Virus record (IMG/VR): IMGVR_UViG_3300045999_009418
Span: 1 to 37,473 of that record
Direction: 5' to 3' (one strand)
DNA from: a virus
DNA length: 37,473 nucleotides
The stretch's first letter is position 1. Every line of letters begins with the position of its first letter. The notes under the pieces are model-generated. The model had not been told where the DNA came from. It did not search any database and worked only from the letters and a program-made list of their open reading frames with translations. The position numbers and the translations under genes are program-made. Positions 17,257 through 24,533 of the stretch are shown piece by piece.

Positions 17257-17616
17257 TCAGATGATCATTGGCGGCGGCTGGCTGGCTTGGCGCTTTGGCG
17301 GGGGAGTCCAGCCCCACATCGTCAGCCATTCACGGAGGGCGGCTCCGGAGCCGCCATAGGCAGGGATCGGGGCCAGTGCTTCGAGCACCTGATCACCGTT
17401 CCCGGCGATGCAGGAGGCGCCTGAGCCCGCAGATCCCCGCCAGCAGACGAACTCGCCGGATGGCAGCCGTTCTACTCCGATCCCTTCGCACATGAACCGG
17501 GTAGGCCTTCCCTCTGGCGGGGCGGCCAGCGCCAGCAGGCGCAGGGCATTGCTGAGCTCGGGTGACCAGCAGACTTCGCGGGCGAACTGGCGCCAGTTGG
17601 GGGTGTCGGTGGTCAT
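17257..17616 (-). CDS. Hypothetical protein
   Basis: 119 aa from ATG 17616, which lies two bases after the stop of the upstream gene and has GGTGGA 10 bases before it; GTG 17631 is an in-frame alternative. Contains WRQFAREVCWSPELSNALRLLALAAPPEG, then a Cys/Gly region, then a LREWLTMWGW helix. No family recognised. Confidence 0.5.
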   Translation of the reverse strand: MTTDTPNWRQFAREVCWSPELSNALRLLALAAPPEGRPTRFMCEGIGVERLPSGEFVCWRGSAGSGASCIAGNGDQVLEALAPIPAYGGSGAALREWLTMWGWTPPPKRQASQPPPMII

Positions 17617-17618
17617 GG

Positions 17619-18077
17619 CTACAGCATCCACCAGCGGCGGGGTGCGGAGGGGGGTGGCTCGCTGCTGGAAACCAGCCGCCCGCCATGGGGCTGGGGCTTG
17701 GCTGGCGCAATGCCGTCATCCTTGCGGAACCGCTGTTCATCCGGCCCCCGGAACCGGTCATCCTTTCCCCAGCCATTGCGCTGATACTCCATCAGGAACA
17801 GCAGGCTGGCTCCGGCGTGCGCCAGGTGGCTCTTGCCGCTCTCGGGATCGCGATCCTCGCCGCGCCACCACGCCCACACGTGGCGCAGCAGTGCGGCGAA
17901 ATACCGCCCCCAGCGTGCCCCACTGGCCCAGTTATATGCGCCGTATTTGTTTGCACCAAAGGCTAACACTTCTGCGATTTCCTCCATTGCCGCCGGCGGC
18001 AACAAATCAAGGGGGGGTTTGCTGGCTGACTCGGAACTCTTTCGAGCTTCACCCGTGGGTTCGTCAAAGGTGGTCAT
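17619..18077 (-). CDS. dATP/dGTP diphosphohydrolase-domain protein (DUF5664, MazZ-like)
   Basis: 152 aa. Residues 20-50 (KPPLDLLPPAAMEEIAEVL then FGANKYGAYNW) and 62-90 (ALLRHVWAWWRGEDRDPESG then SHLAHAG) are the hallmark of the PF18909/DUF5664 family, named dATP/dGTP diphosphohydrolase after the S-2L cyanophage MazZ group. Acidic residues Glu33, Glu36, Glu74, Asp77, Glu79 and His84/His87 sit where an all-alpha NTP pyrophosphohydrolase binds metal. Such enzymes hydrolyse dNTPs to dNMP and PPi and remodel the nucleotide pool. No PurZ or DatZ is visible here. ATGA-coupled to the upstream gene. Confidence 0.75.
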   Translation of the reverse strand: MTTFDEPTGEARKSSESASKPPLDLLPPAAMEEIAEVLAFGANKYGAYNWASGARWGRYFAALLRHVWAWWRGEDRDPESGKSHLAHAGASLLFLMEYQRNGWGKDDRFRGPDEQRFRKDDGIAPAKPQPHGGRLVSSSEPPPSAPRRWWML

Positions 18078-18403
18078 GGTTGGGGTGGTGTTGGTGGTGG
18101 TGATTCAATGCGGCTTTCTTGCGCTAGATAATCCTTCATTAACTGTGACATGTTTCGAGTGTCAACAATCATCCCCTCGCGAAGGGCAGGATTGTAATCC
18201 TCTTCACGGCACCGACGGCACAAAACCTGTGACGGGTTGGCACGCTTTAGGACACCGGCGCTATGCGCGGCTAGTGCCAGGATATATCGCGCCTTTCCTG
18301 CGCTCCTGGCAAGCGTGACAGCCCTTCCAAAGTGATTGTCCCAGCCATGCAGCCAGACCGTGTAGGCGCGAAGGAGGGGCGGGCTGGTGGGATTGGGGAT
18401 CAT
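18074..18403 (-). CDS. Hypothetical protein with CxxC
   Basis: 109 aa, ATG 18403 overlapping the upstream stop and its own stop overlapping the next start. The N-terminal half is helical (LLRAYTVWLHGWDNHFGRAVTLARS), a QVLCRRCREED motif follows, and the C-terminus is Pro-rich. The single CxxC plus basic surroundings could be a half zinc site. No family recognised. Confidence 0.5.
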   Translation of the reverse strand: MIPNPTSPPLLRAYTVWLHGWDNHFGRAVTLARSAGKARYILALAAHSAGVLKRANPSQVLCRRCREEDYNPALREGMIVDTRNMSQLMKDYLAQESRIESPPPTPPQP

Positions 18404-18567
18404 GGCTTAGGTGGGGGTGGAGGTGTTGGCCTGTTGTTGGGCGGCGAGGGGCTGATGGAGTACCGATGGCGGAAGTCGTCATAGAAGCGTTGCCGCCGAC
18501 GGGTCAGCAGCCAGCCGGCCAACATGCCCAGGTTGAAGGCCAGGAAAAGCATGTCGAGACCGTTCAT
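18400..18567 (-). CDS. Small membrane protein
   Basis: 55 aa from ATG 18567; longer in-frame readings are low-complexity. One hydrophobic helix (MNGLDMLFLAFNLGMLAGWLLTRRR, residues 1-25) with a positive cap, then a Pro-rich tail. The ATG is preceded by a strong GGGGAGGGG Shine-Dalgarno that is repeated before the next upstream gene. Function unknown. Confidence 0.5.
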   Translation of the reverse strand: MNGLDMLFLAFNLGMLAGWLLTRRRQRFYDDFRHRYSISPSPPNNRPTPPPPPKP

Positions 18568-18758
18568 GGTTGCCCCTCCCCCGCCGCCGTGCCACTCGTC
18601 CCCAGCGCATCCGCTCGGTCGAGAGGGACCACCACCGCCCACCACATCCGGGCAGACTCGGCTTCCCAGCACTCCTGGCAGATGGTGCCGCCGTTGCCGT
18701 CGGGCCATTCCTCGGCGGGGTCTGGGATGGCGCTGGAGCAGGTGTTGCAGGTGGTCAT
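18564..18758 (-). CDS. Small zinc-ribbon-like protein
   Basis: 64 aa from ATG 18758. Two CxxC pairs (CNTC at residues 4-7 and CQEC about 25 residues later) suggest a zinc ribbon, with a Trp/acidic segment between and after. The upstream gene ends in the same AGEGQP peptide because both gene junctions share a 21-bp repeated ribosome-binding cassette. Role unknown; a regulator or DNA-binding accessory is possible. Confidence 0.55.
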   Translation of the reverse strand: MTTCNTCSSAIPDPAEEWPDGNGGTICQECWEAESARMWWAVVVPLDRADALGTSGTAAGEGQP

Positions 18759-19606
18759 GGTTGCCCCTCCCCCGCCATTTCCTTGGCGCCAGGCGTCGGC
18801 TTTATTGCAACGTTGGGCGGATACTTTGATAGCAAATCTGCAGATAGGGCTGGTAAGTAGACCGCAATCTGCCGTGCATATTCTCGCACGGCCACACGGC
18901 ACGCCTCAATCTGCCGGGGATCTTTTCCGCCATCATCGAGACGCAAAACAAAATACTCGGCATTCGGGTCTGATGGTGTTTTATCGGCTTTTAATACGAT
19001 GTACTTGCGCAATAATCCATCGCTTGACCTGTCGCACTGGATTTCCGTGGCGCCAGGCGAATCGCTGCCCGGCAGGGGGAATGCCCACCATGGAGCCCAT
19101 GCCAGAGCCTCAGCGGAGAGCCATTCCCGGCGCATCATTCGCCAGCAGCCGCTGTAGGGGATCGGGTCACGCTGCACCCATCCCCAACACCATCGCCCTA
19201 AGCCAGTGCGAGGGTTGGGGCAGCAGTCCTCAGGCCCCGGCAGCCGCTCAGAGACCGGGATGGGCTGGAAGGTGGGGCGGCCGTAGCGGGTAAGCACGGT
19301 GCGGGCAAAGGCACGGTGATCAAACGTCTCTTGCCGTTCAAGCACTTCCCGGCATCCTAGGCCTGGCTCGTACTCAACAACGCTGTCCAGTTTCCAGTGT
19401 TTTCGCTCTAAAGCGTCTAGGCCCGCATCTGTCGGCTCCACCCCTTCCTGTTGTGGCTGAAGCGCAGTGCAACCATGACGGGCCAGGGCAAACTGAGTCC
19501 ATTCGATGACGGCGTTAAACGGCTCGGACTCGGACCCATAGCGATCTTTCCACCAGTCCCGGAAGCTGGCTTCAATCTCGTCGGGTGTCAGGTTTGGAAA
19601 GGTCAT
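18755..19606 (-). CDS. DUF551-domain protein with C-terminal phage domain
   Basis: 283 aa from ATG 19606, chosen for the ATGA overlap with the upstream stop (ATG 19612 is in frame too). Residues about 115-180 (PIPVSERLPGPED...WWAFPLPG) match DUF551, a small domain common in phage proteins. The C-terminal third (KYIVLKADKTPSDPNAEYFVLRLDD then EACRVAVREYARQI) resembles another conserved phage domain with a Y-F-V-L-R-L-D core followed by an Ala-rich helix. The fusion of the two is notable. No enzymatic residues recognised. Confidence 0.6.
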   Translation of the reverse strand: MTFPNLTPDEIEASFRDWWKDRYGSESEPFNAVIEWTQFALARHGCTALQPQQEGVEPTDAGLDALERKHWKLDSVVEYEPGLGCREVLERQETFDHRAFARTVLTRYGRPTFQPIPVSERLPGPEDCCPNPRTGLGRWCWGWVQRDPIPYSGCWRMMRREWLSAEALAWAPWWAFPLPGSDSPGATEIQCDRSSDGLLRKYIVLKADKTPSDPNAEYFVLRLDDGGKDPRQIEACRVAVREYARQIAVYLPALSADLLSKYPPNVAIKPTPGAKEMAGEGQP

Positions 19607-19899
19607 ACCCATTTCGGTGTGTGGTTGTCGATAATGTATAAAACTTCGTTTACTTCTAGCCCATCGTTGAGATTAAGAATCTCATCCCGCAACGCGGTAA
19701 AGCATTCTTGTGCCTGTACTTCTTTGGGCGTTAGCTGGTCCACCTCAGCCGGCTGCGCCGTGGCGGCTTTTTCCAAAGCTTCAACTCTTTCGAGCAGATC
19801 CTGCAAAAGCTCATCGTGAAGAACTGGTAGGCCGATTTCGAGTCTTTTTTTTAGTCCTCCCCAAAGCAGGGAAAGAGCGAGGGAGTCAAGGCTGCTCAT
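19603..19899 (-). CDS. Hypothetical coiled-coil protein
   Basis: 98 aa. A leucine-rich helix (VLHDELLQDLLERVEALEKAATA) predicts a coiled coil, followed by a helical C-terminus with DEILNLNDGLEVNEVLYIIDNH. The start overlaps the upstream gene by 14 bp within a duplicated junction sequence. No known family. Confidence 0.5.
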   Translation of the reverse strand: MSSLDSLALSLLWGGLKKRLEIGLPVLHDELLQDLLERVEALEKAATAQPAEVDQLTPKEVQAQECFTALRDEILNLNDGLEVNEVLYIIDNHTPKWV

Positions 19900-20227
19900 T
19901 GGAATCCTTTGGTTGTGGTTGTGTGGTCTTTTCTGTGGCGGCCGGTTGTGGGCTGGCGGGCGCCACCTGTCCCCACAGCTCCAGTGCGCGGGTGATCAAC
20001 CTGGCTCCGTCGCCCTCGGGAAGCACGATGCCAAGCATCTCATCGGCCAGGTCGCTCATGTTCTCCTGTGTTGGGAGCAGCGCAGGCCTGGACGGCGCCA
20101 CCCCGGACAGGCGGTTCAGATGCTCGATTGAGCTGAGGCCACCGCTGAAGTCCGGGTCGTGGAGGGCGGCCAGGTCAACCGGGAAGGGTTCTGGCAAGGG
20201 GAGGTTGGTGGGATCAATGTTGCTCAT
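19886..20227 (-). CDS. Hypothetical protein, junction-duplicated
   Basis: 113 aa. Middle helix (SDLADEMLGIVLPEGDGARLITRALELW) and a C-terminal linker ending EKTTQPQPKDSNEQP, almost identical to the end of the next upstream protein (EKTTQPSPKDSNEQH). The ATG region at 20227 overlaps that gene by 14 bp. The shared tail comes from duplication of the gene junction, not of whole genes. No family recognised. Confidence 0.5.
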   Translation of the reverse strand: MSNIDPTNLPLPEPFPVDLAALHDPDFSGGLSSIEHLNRLSGVAPSRPALLPTQENMSDLADEMLGIVLPEGDGARLITRALELWGQVAPASPQPAATEKTTQPQPKDSNEQP

Positions 20228-20483
20228 TGGAATCCTTCGGTGATGGTTGTGTAGTCTTTTCTGCGATCTTGTTTAGCTTGCCCTTGATCTTGCCCTGATC
20301 ATCTACCGGCAAAGGTTGCAGGTCTTCGAGAATGTTGTCGTCGATGGCTGATGCCACAGCTTCAGCAGCATCCAGTAGGAGCAGTAGAGATCGAACAGGG
20401 CGATTGTTGCGATCGCGGTTTAGCGGCAGTCGAGAATACAGATACGCCAAATCAACCAGTAACGCGCAGGCATCTGCACTCAT
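20214..20483 (-). CDS. Hypothetical protein with helical core
   Basis: 89 aa from ATG 20483, preceded by a strong AGGAGGTG six bases upstream; the longer frame reads into low-complexity. Helices (MSADACALLVDLAYLYSRL, RSLLLLLDAAEAVASAI) then a basic linker and the shared EKTTQPSPKDSNEQH tail. Coupled to the upstream 38-aa gene by ATGA. Confidence 0.55.
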   Translation of the reverse strand: MSADACALLVDLAYLYSRLPLNRDRNNRPVRSLLLLLDAAEAVASAIDDNILEDLQPLPVDDQGKIKGKLNKIAEKTTQPSPKDSNEQH

Positions 20484-20596
20484 CTCTCCACCTCCTGGCG
20501 GGTGGCCATGATCCAACCGATGGGGGCGCCCAGTGCGACGCCCAGCAGGGTTCCGAGCGACAGGAACCACACGCAGAGAATCTCCGTGGTGCTCAT
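20480..20596 (-). CDS. 38-aa membrane protein
   Basis: ATG 20596 overlaps the stop of the upstream gene (20593) and the TGA at 20480-20482 overlaps the next start. One transmembrane helix (LCVWFLSLGTLLGVALGAPIGWIM) ends in a charged TRQEVER tail. The codons for QEVER supply the AGGAGG ribosome-binding site of the following gene. Small single-TM proteins recur in this operon. Confidence 0.6.
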   Translation of the reverse strand: MSTTEILCVWFLSLGTLLGVALGAPIGWIMATRQEVER

Positions 20597-20934
20597 CGCT
20601 GCCCCCTGCGCAGGGAGGGGGAGCGCTCCTCGGCGGTGGGCACTTCGCGGCTGTAGTCGTCGGCGAGGTCGTCGGCGAGGCTAGGGAGGAAAGGTGTGCT
20701 GGGCTCCAGCTCCATATCGAAAAAGCCCCAGCTGCGCAGCTCCACCTGCGTCAGGTAGGGCGTGCCAGGCTCCAGCGGCTCCACCTCCGGCCTGGTGGGC
20801 GGCCTCCACCCCAGCCCCGCCAGGATGAGGCTGATTCCGGGGACGAGCAGGTGTGTTGCAATGGCGGCGATGGCGTCACTGATCACAAGGATGGTTGCGA
20901 TGACCAACTCTTCTGTCGGGTTGATTGTTTTCAT
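20593..20934 (-). CDS. Small membrane protein
   Basis: 113 aa from ATG 20934; the upstream extension is not coding-like. A hydrophobic segment (ELVIATILVISDAIAAIATHLLVPGISLILAGLGW, residues 8-43) predicts one or two membrane helices, followed by an acidic hydrophilic C-terminal part. An inverted CCCTAG repeat lies just before the start (20950-20967). Function unknown. Confidence 0.5.
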   Translation of the reverse strand: MKTINPTEELVIATILVISDAIAAIATHLLVPGISLILAGLGWRPPTRPEVEPLEPGTPYLTQVELRSWGFFDMELEPSTPFLPSLADDLADDYSREVPTAEERSPSLRRGQR

Positions 20935-20959
20935 GTGGGTGCGGGTGAGCGAGAGAACC

Positions 20960-21226
20960 CTAGAATGCACTAGGGGAGGGATCTGTAGTGCTGTCGCCAT
21001 CTGTAACATTGGCGGCGAGCATTTCGCTGACAAGGGTTTGCAACAGAGGATCGCGGTATTCGCTGGGGGTGTTACGCCAGGCGTCAGAGTCGCGGATGTG
21101 CCTGATGACGATTACAAGATGCGCCCGCGCAATCAGCACATCTTCAGCGCTGTATGCCTTGGGTGGCTGGGCGCCCAGTGCGGCATCCGAGTAGTCCAAC
21201 ATCCGCTGCCAGAGTGGTTTCGTCAT
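20960..21226 (-). CDS. Hypothetical protein
   Basis: 88 aa from ATG 21226 (ATGA overlap with upstream gene 21223). Helical, with DVLIARAHLVIVIRHIRDSDAWRN and DPLLQTLVSEMLAAN segments. Its stop codon TAG lies inside the CCCTAG inverted repeat at 20950-20967. No family recognised. Confidence 0.5.
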   Translation of the reverse strand: MTKPLWQRMLDYSDAALGAQPPKAYSAEDVLIARAHLVIVIRHIRDSDAWRNTPSEYRDPLLQTLVSEMLAANVTDGDSTTDPSPSAF

Positions 21227-21477
21227 CGCGGCACCGCCCGGACCGTGGTGACCATGCCTTGCCGCCCCATGGCAGCCAGGACCGTGCGCCGCTCGTTGGC
21301 CACCTCCAGGGTGGGGGTCACCCAAGCGTCCTGAATCGAGCCGGACAGGGTGAGGCCTGGGAGCCATGTCACCTCTCCCAGGTGGTGAGGCAGCTTAGCG
21401 AGGCGGGCCTTGCTCACCTTGGCGGGGCGTGCGACCCACTGGCGGCCCCGGACGAGGCCGTAGAGAGGGGCGCTCAA
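21223..21477 (-). CDS. Hypothetical beta-rich protein (TTG start)
   Basis: 84 aa. The start is TTG 21477, in a TTGA overlap with the SSB stop, with a strong GAGGAGGTG six bases before it made by the end of ssb. Contains GLVRGRQWVARPAKVSKARLAKLPH and DAWVTPTLEVANERRTVL. The basic N-terminal half suggests nucleic-acid contact, but no family is recognised. Confidence 0.5.
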   Translation of the reverse strand: MSAPLYGLVRGRQWVARPAKVSKARLAKLPHHLGEVTWLPGLTLSGSIQDAWVTPTLEVANERRTVLAAMGRQGMVTTVRAVPR

Positions 21478-22121
21478 AATGGCACCTCCTCATTGCTGGG
21501 CTCTCCACCGCCGAAGCTCTCCGCGTCGCGCTTGCTGCCCAACAGCTCCAGGCGGTCCACGTGGACCACGGGCTTGCTGCGCTCCTCGCCGGTGGTGCGA
21601 TCGGTCCAGTGATCCAGCTCGAACCTGCCGATGATGCCCAGCTGCGATCCCTTGCGCACGTAATCGGCTGCAACCTGGGCCTGTTTGCCCCAGATCTCAA
21701 GGTTGAACCAATCGGGCTTCTCATCGCGGCCGATGCGGTTCACGGCGAGGCTCAGGCTGGCCACCACGCTGCCAGATTCGAAGTAGCGCACCTCGGGATC
21801 CCGCCCAGCGCGGCCCACCAGGGCGATGTGGTTGACGCCTGGCATGTCGATCGGTTGAACCTGGCTGAGGCCGCTGATGCGCAGCATGGGCGCCAAGTCC
21901 CGCTCCACATGCATGGAGCCCTCCAGGATCAGGTACTCGTCAGGCTCTATCTTCGCGAGGATGTCGGCCATTGATTCAGCCTTTTGGCCGACCCAGGCGA
22001 TGATCTGGGTTGGCCTGTCCGCTTCGTTGTACGGGGCGATCTCAAAGTCGCGGACTATGCGGGATCCGTCCTGCATGTTGCCGCCAATGATGGCCTTGGC
22101 CAGGACCGTGATGGTGTTCAT
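21474..22121 (-). CDS. ssb: Single-stranded DNA-binding protein, tandem OB-like
   Basis: 215 aa. Residues 95-200 form a canonical SSB OB fold (IALVGRAGRDPEVRYFESG, DWFNLEIWGKQAQVAADYV, DRLELLG) and the protein ends EEVPF, the SSB acidic tip that recruits host repair proteins. This half closely resembles the SSB of freshwater Synechococcus/Cyanobium, from memory. Residues 1-92 are an extra strand-rich domain that may be a second, diverged OB fold. It protects ssDNA during recombination and replication. Confidence 0.88.
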   Translation of the reverse strand: MNTITVLAKAIIGGNMQDGSRIVRDFEIAPYNEADRPTQIIAWVGQKAESMADILAKIEPDEYLILEGSMHVERDLAPMLRISGLSQVQPIDMPGVNHIALVGRAGRDPEVRYFESGSVVASLSLAVNRIGRDEKPDWFNLEIWGKQAQVAADYVRKGSQLGIIGRFELDHWTDRTTGEERSKPVVHVDRLELLGSKRDAESFGGGEPSNEEVPF

Positions 22122-22153
22122 GTGTTTCTGGTTGGGTGAATAGTTGGCGGGTG

Positions 22154-23176
22154 TCAGAGGAGGCTGGTGTCAACGCTGACGGCTGGGTGGAAGGTGCCAC
22201 TCAACAGCTCGGCAGCCACCTGGGGTCCTGTCTTGCCTCTGAGGCACGCCAGCAGCACCAGCCGGTACCGCGCCCTGATGGCCCCAGGATCCTCCAGTGC
22301 CTGGCTCCTGGCGGGGGGCTGGTAGACGCTCCGCCGCTGGAGGATGGCGCTGTGGTCTCGGTAGTCGCCCTCTGCGGGGACACCCTGCCGCAAGGGCTCC
22401 TCCTGTTCGGGCCCGGTTTCTGGCTGGCAATCCAGGACTGCCTGTTCCTGTTGTTCGGCGGCGAGGCGTGCTTCCTCCTGTTCGGCGGCGAGGCGTGCGG
22501 CGGCGCGTCGTTCCCCCTCCAGGCGCAGGGCCTCGGCAGCCTCCTCCGCTTCGCGGCGGGCCTTCTCCTGGCGGAGTTCTTCCAGCTCAGCCGCGTCGGC
22601 TTCTTGTTTCAGCAGCTGGGCATAGAGCTCCTGCAGCCGCTCGCTCTGCTCGGCGGCCCGGTTGGCGCCAGCGGTCGCGAACTCCTCCAGGGTGCTGGTG
22701 TCCACCTCCTGGAGGGCCTCCAGCCGTGCCAGGGCTTCGGCGGATGTCGTGATGCCAGCGGTGAGCCCGTCGATGTAGGCCAGAACGGAGCGGTGATCGG
22801 CGACACGCCTGGCCTCCCTTGCCTCAATCTCCTCAATCGCGTCTTTGTGTGGCTGGATTAGCGCGGCAACGGAACTTTTGAGGTCTTTGGCGGTCCTATC
22901 CACCTTTCGACCGCCTTCCACATAAAACCTCTTAGCGTCTTCCCGTGCGTCTTCAATTTGGCCATTCAGGCCGCGCAACTTGTAAAGCCAAGATCTGGCA
23001 TCCTTTAATTCTTTGGGATTGCTGTAGTCAAAGGTCTTGCCTTTGCTTTCCTTCTCGGCCTCTTCGATCTGATGCTTTAGACCTTCCCATGCGGCAAGGG
23101 CTTTAACCTCAAGCTCTTGCACGGGTGGGGCCAGTTGCCCCGCTTCTGATGCTGGTGCTGATGCGGTTGTCGTCAT
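22154..23176 (-). CDS. Coiled-coil protein of recombination cassette
   Basis: 340 aa. Long predicted coiled coil from about residue 20 to 250, with strongly charged heptads and a tandem repeat ARLAAEQ(E)EARLAAEQ near 230-245 encoded by an 18-bp DNA repeat. Its place between the recombination-associated protein and SSB matches DUF1351-type proteins of phage recombination modules, but identity is inferred from position and coiled coil. ATGA overlap with the upstream gene. Confidence 0.55.
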   Translation of the reverse strand: MTTTASAPASEAGQLAPPVQELEVKALAAWEGLKHQIEEAEKESKGKTFDYSNPKELKDARSWLYKLRGLNGQIEDAREDAKRFYVEGGRKVDRTAKDLKSSVAALIQPHKDAIEEIEAREARRVADHRSVLAYIDGLTAGITTSAEALARLEALQEVDTSTLEEFATAGANRAAEQSERLQELYAQLLKQEADAAELEELRQEKARREAEEAAEALRLEGERRAAARLAAEQEEARLAAEQQEQAVLDCQPETGPEQEEPLRQGVPAEGDYRDHSAILQRRSVYQPPARSQALEDPGAIRARYRLVLLACLRGKTGPQVAAELLSGTFHPAVSVDTSLL

Positions 23177-23793
23177 GGGGTGCTCTCGGGTGTGGTGATG
23201 GGGCGCCGCACGGGGGCGGCAGGTGCTGAGGTTCCGCTGGTGGGGATGATCCGCCGCCGAGCGGGCTCAGGAGGTGCGCCGGCCGGTGGAGGTGCCACCG
23301 GCGCGGGGATGGGCTGGGCAGGCGCTGGGGCGGTGCGTGGCTCGGAAGTGGGCGTGGGCGCCGATGGTGCTTCAACTGCCTTGGGCGGATCCATGCGGGT
23401 CAGTCGATACAGCTTGCGCTTGCCCTTGGTCGTGATAAGGCTGATCAGCAGCTCAGCCTGAGGAAGCGGGTAAGCATGACTGATTTGGATCCCGCCGACC
23501 TTGGTCGGACCCATTTTGATTTCGGGGTTTCGGAATAATCGCAGCCACTTGCCAGCCCACTGGCGGCGGTCGGTGCCCCAAGCTTCCGCGATGACGCGGC
23601 GCATGGAAACGTTGGGCAGGTAGGGCTTGCCGCCATCGCCTTCAAACGAGATAGCAAGCGGGCGTTTTTCGTCCACAATGCGCTCAACCTTGGTGATCTT
23701 GATATCTCGATGACCAGTCCTAAGGTCATCGGCGACAAGCTGATTTGTGTCTGGAATCAGCGTGTCGCTCACATCAAAGCTTGAATCTGTCAT
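23173..23793 (-). CDS. Recombination-module protein (SMRRV...WG...VGGI-ISH family)
   Basis: 206 aa. Residues 50-105 contain KPYLPNVSMRRVIAEAWG, WAGKWLRLFRNPEI and KVGGIQISH, a string I recognise from conserved phage proteins encoded beside YqaJ exonucleases. The family function is unproven, but the pairing with exonuclease and SSB suggests a single-strand annealing or ssDNA-handling role (functional slot of Erf/RecT). The C-terminal 70 residues are a Pro/Ala-rich tail ending in basic IIPTSGTSAPAAPVRRP. Confidence 0.6.
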   Translation of the reverse strand: MTDSSFDVSDTLIPDTNQLVADDLRTGHRDIKITKVERIVDEKRPLAISFEGDGGKPYLPNVSMRRVIAEAWGTDRRQWAGKWLRLFRNPEIKMGPTKVGGIQISHAYPLPQAELLISLITTKGKRKLYRLTRMDPPKAVEAPSAPTPTSEPRTAPAPAQPIPAPVAPPPAGAPPEPARRRIIPTSGTSAPAAPVRRPITTPESTP

Positions 23794-24476
23794 TGAATGA
23801 TGTCCTCATCAGTGAAAGATGATTGAATGAGTGGCTCGGTCGGCGGCATGGTTTCCGCCACGGATAGGTAGCGCTCCATCATTTCCTGCAACTGCTCTTC
23901 TGCGCGGGCGGCGGCGGCTTCAATGGCCGCGATCATGCCGCTGCATCTGTGTGCCCTGCAGATGTAGAGGGGGAGTCCTGGAGTGTACGAGGCGAAGTCA
24001 AGCCAAGACCTGCCAGTAACCAGCAAACCGGTTTGAATTTGAATTTCAAACTCCGAAGGAACTCCGCCGTCCAGAATGTTTTTGACGTGATGCTTCGCTA
24101 GGCGAGACTTAATCTCAAGCAAACCATCATCACCCACCACCCCATCAGGGCTGAAACCAATAGTAAAGTCTTCGTAATGCCGCTGAATGAAGCCGCACTC
24201 GTTAACGGGGAGGTAATGCTTGGCATACAGATCACGGGCGCAAGGCTCCAGCATGTGGCCTCGCAGCATGTCGTAGCTGCAGTAGGAAGAGTCGCTGGTG
24301 CCAGTTATTCTCTCGGCGAGGAGTTGAGCCAGGTAGGCGCGGCTGGTGTCGTTATTCGCCGGCTTCCCTGTTGGGGTGACCAACACCTTCATGGCGCTGG
24401 CTGTGATGACCCCTCGGCGGATGGCGTCCCATTCCGGGGTGCCCTGCGTGATGTCCCAGTGATAGGTGGGATCCAT
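23790..24476 (-). CDS. YqaJ/lambda exonuclease-type 5'-3' exonuclease
   Basis: 228 aa from ATG 24476; GTG 24521 is in frame but gives an unrelated N-terminus. Motifs: QGTPEWDAIRRGVITAS at the start, RGHMLEPCARDLY in the middle, then FSPDGVVGDDGLLEIKS with the Asp-x(n)-Glu-x-Lys catalytic core of the lambda-exo/YqaJ fold, and a final Gln/His region. It resects double-stranded ends for single-strand annealing recombination. The start lacks a clear Shine-Dalgarno. It heads the cassette with the 23173 gene. Confidence 0.85.
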   Translation of the reverse strand: MDPTYHWDITQGTPEWDAIRRGVITASAMKVLVTPTGKPANNDTSRAYLAQLLAERITGTSDSSYCSYDMLRGHMLEPCARDLYAKHYLPVNECGFIQRHYEDFTIGFSPDGVVGDDGLLEIKSRLAKHHVKNILDGGVPSEFEIQIQTGLLVTGRSWLDFASYTPGLPLYICRAHRCSGMIAAIEAAAARAEEQLQEMMERYLSVAETMPPTEPLIQSSFTDEDIIQ

Positions 24477-24533
24477 GGTTCGTTTTGGTGGGTTTCCGTT
24501 TGAACCCGCCAACCTTATCACAGTCCTAGGATT

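Noticed and set aside
17408-18103. 231-aa plus-strand ORF opposite the dATP/dGTP diphosphohydrolase gene
   Set aside because: The minus strand holds a recognised family with coupled starts; the plus reading is low-complexity.
22136-22861. 241-aa plus-strand ORF opposite the coiled-coil gene
   Set aside because: Reverse reading of a Glu/Ala/Arg coiled-coil codon pattern gives Leu/Phe-rich sequence; no independent evidence.
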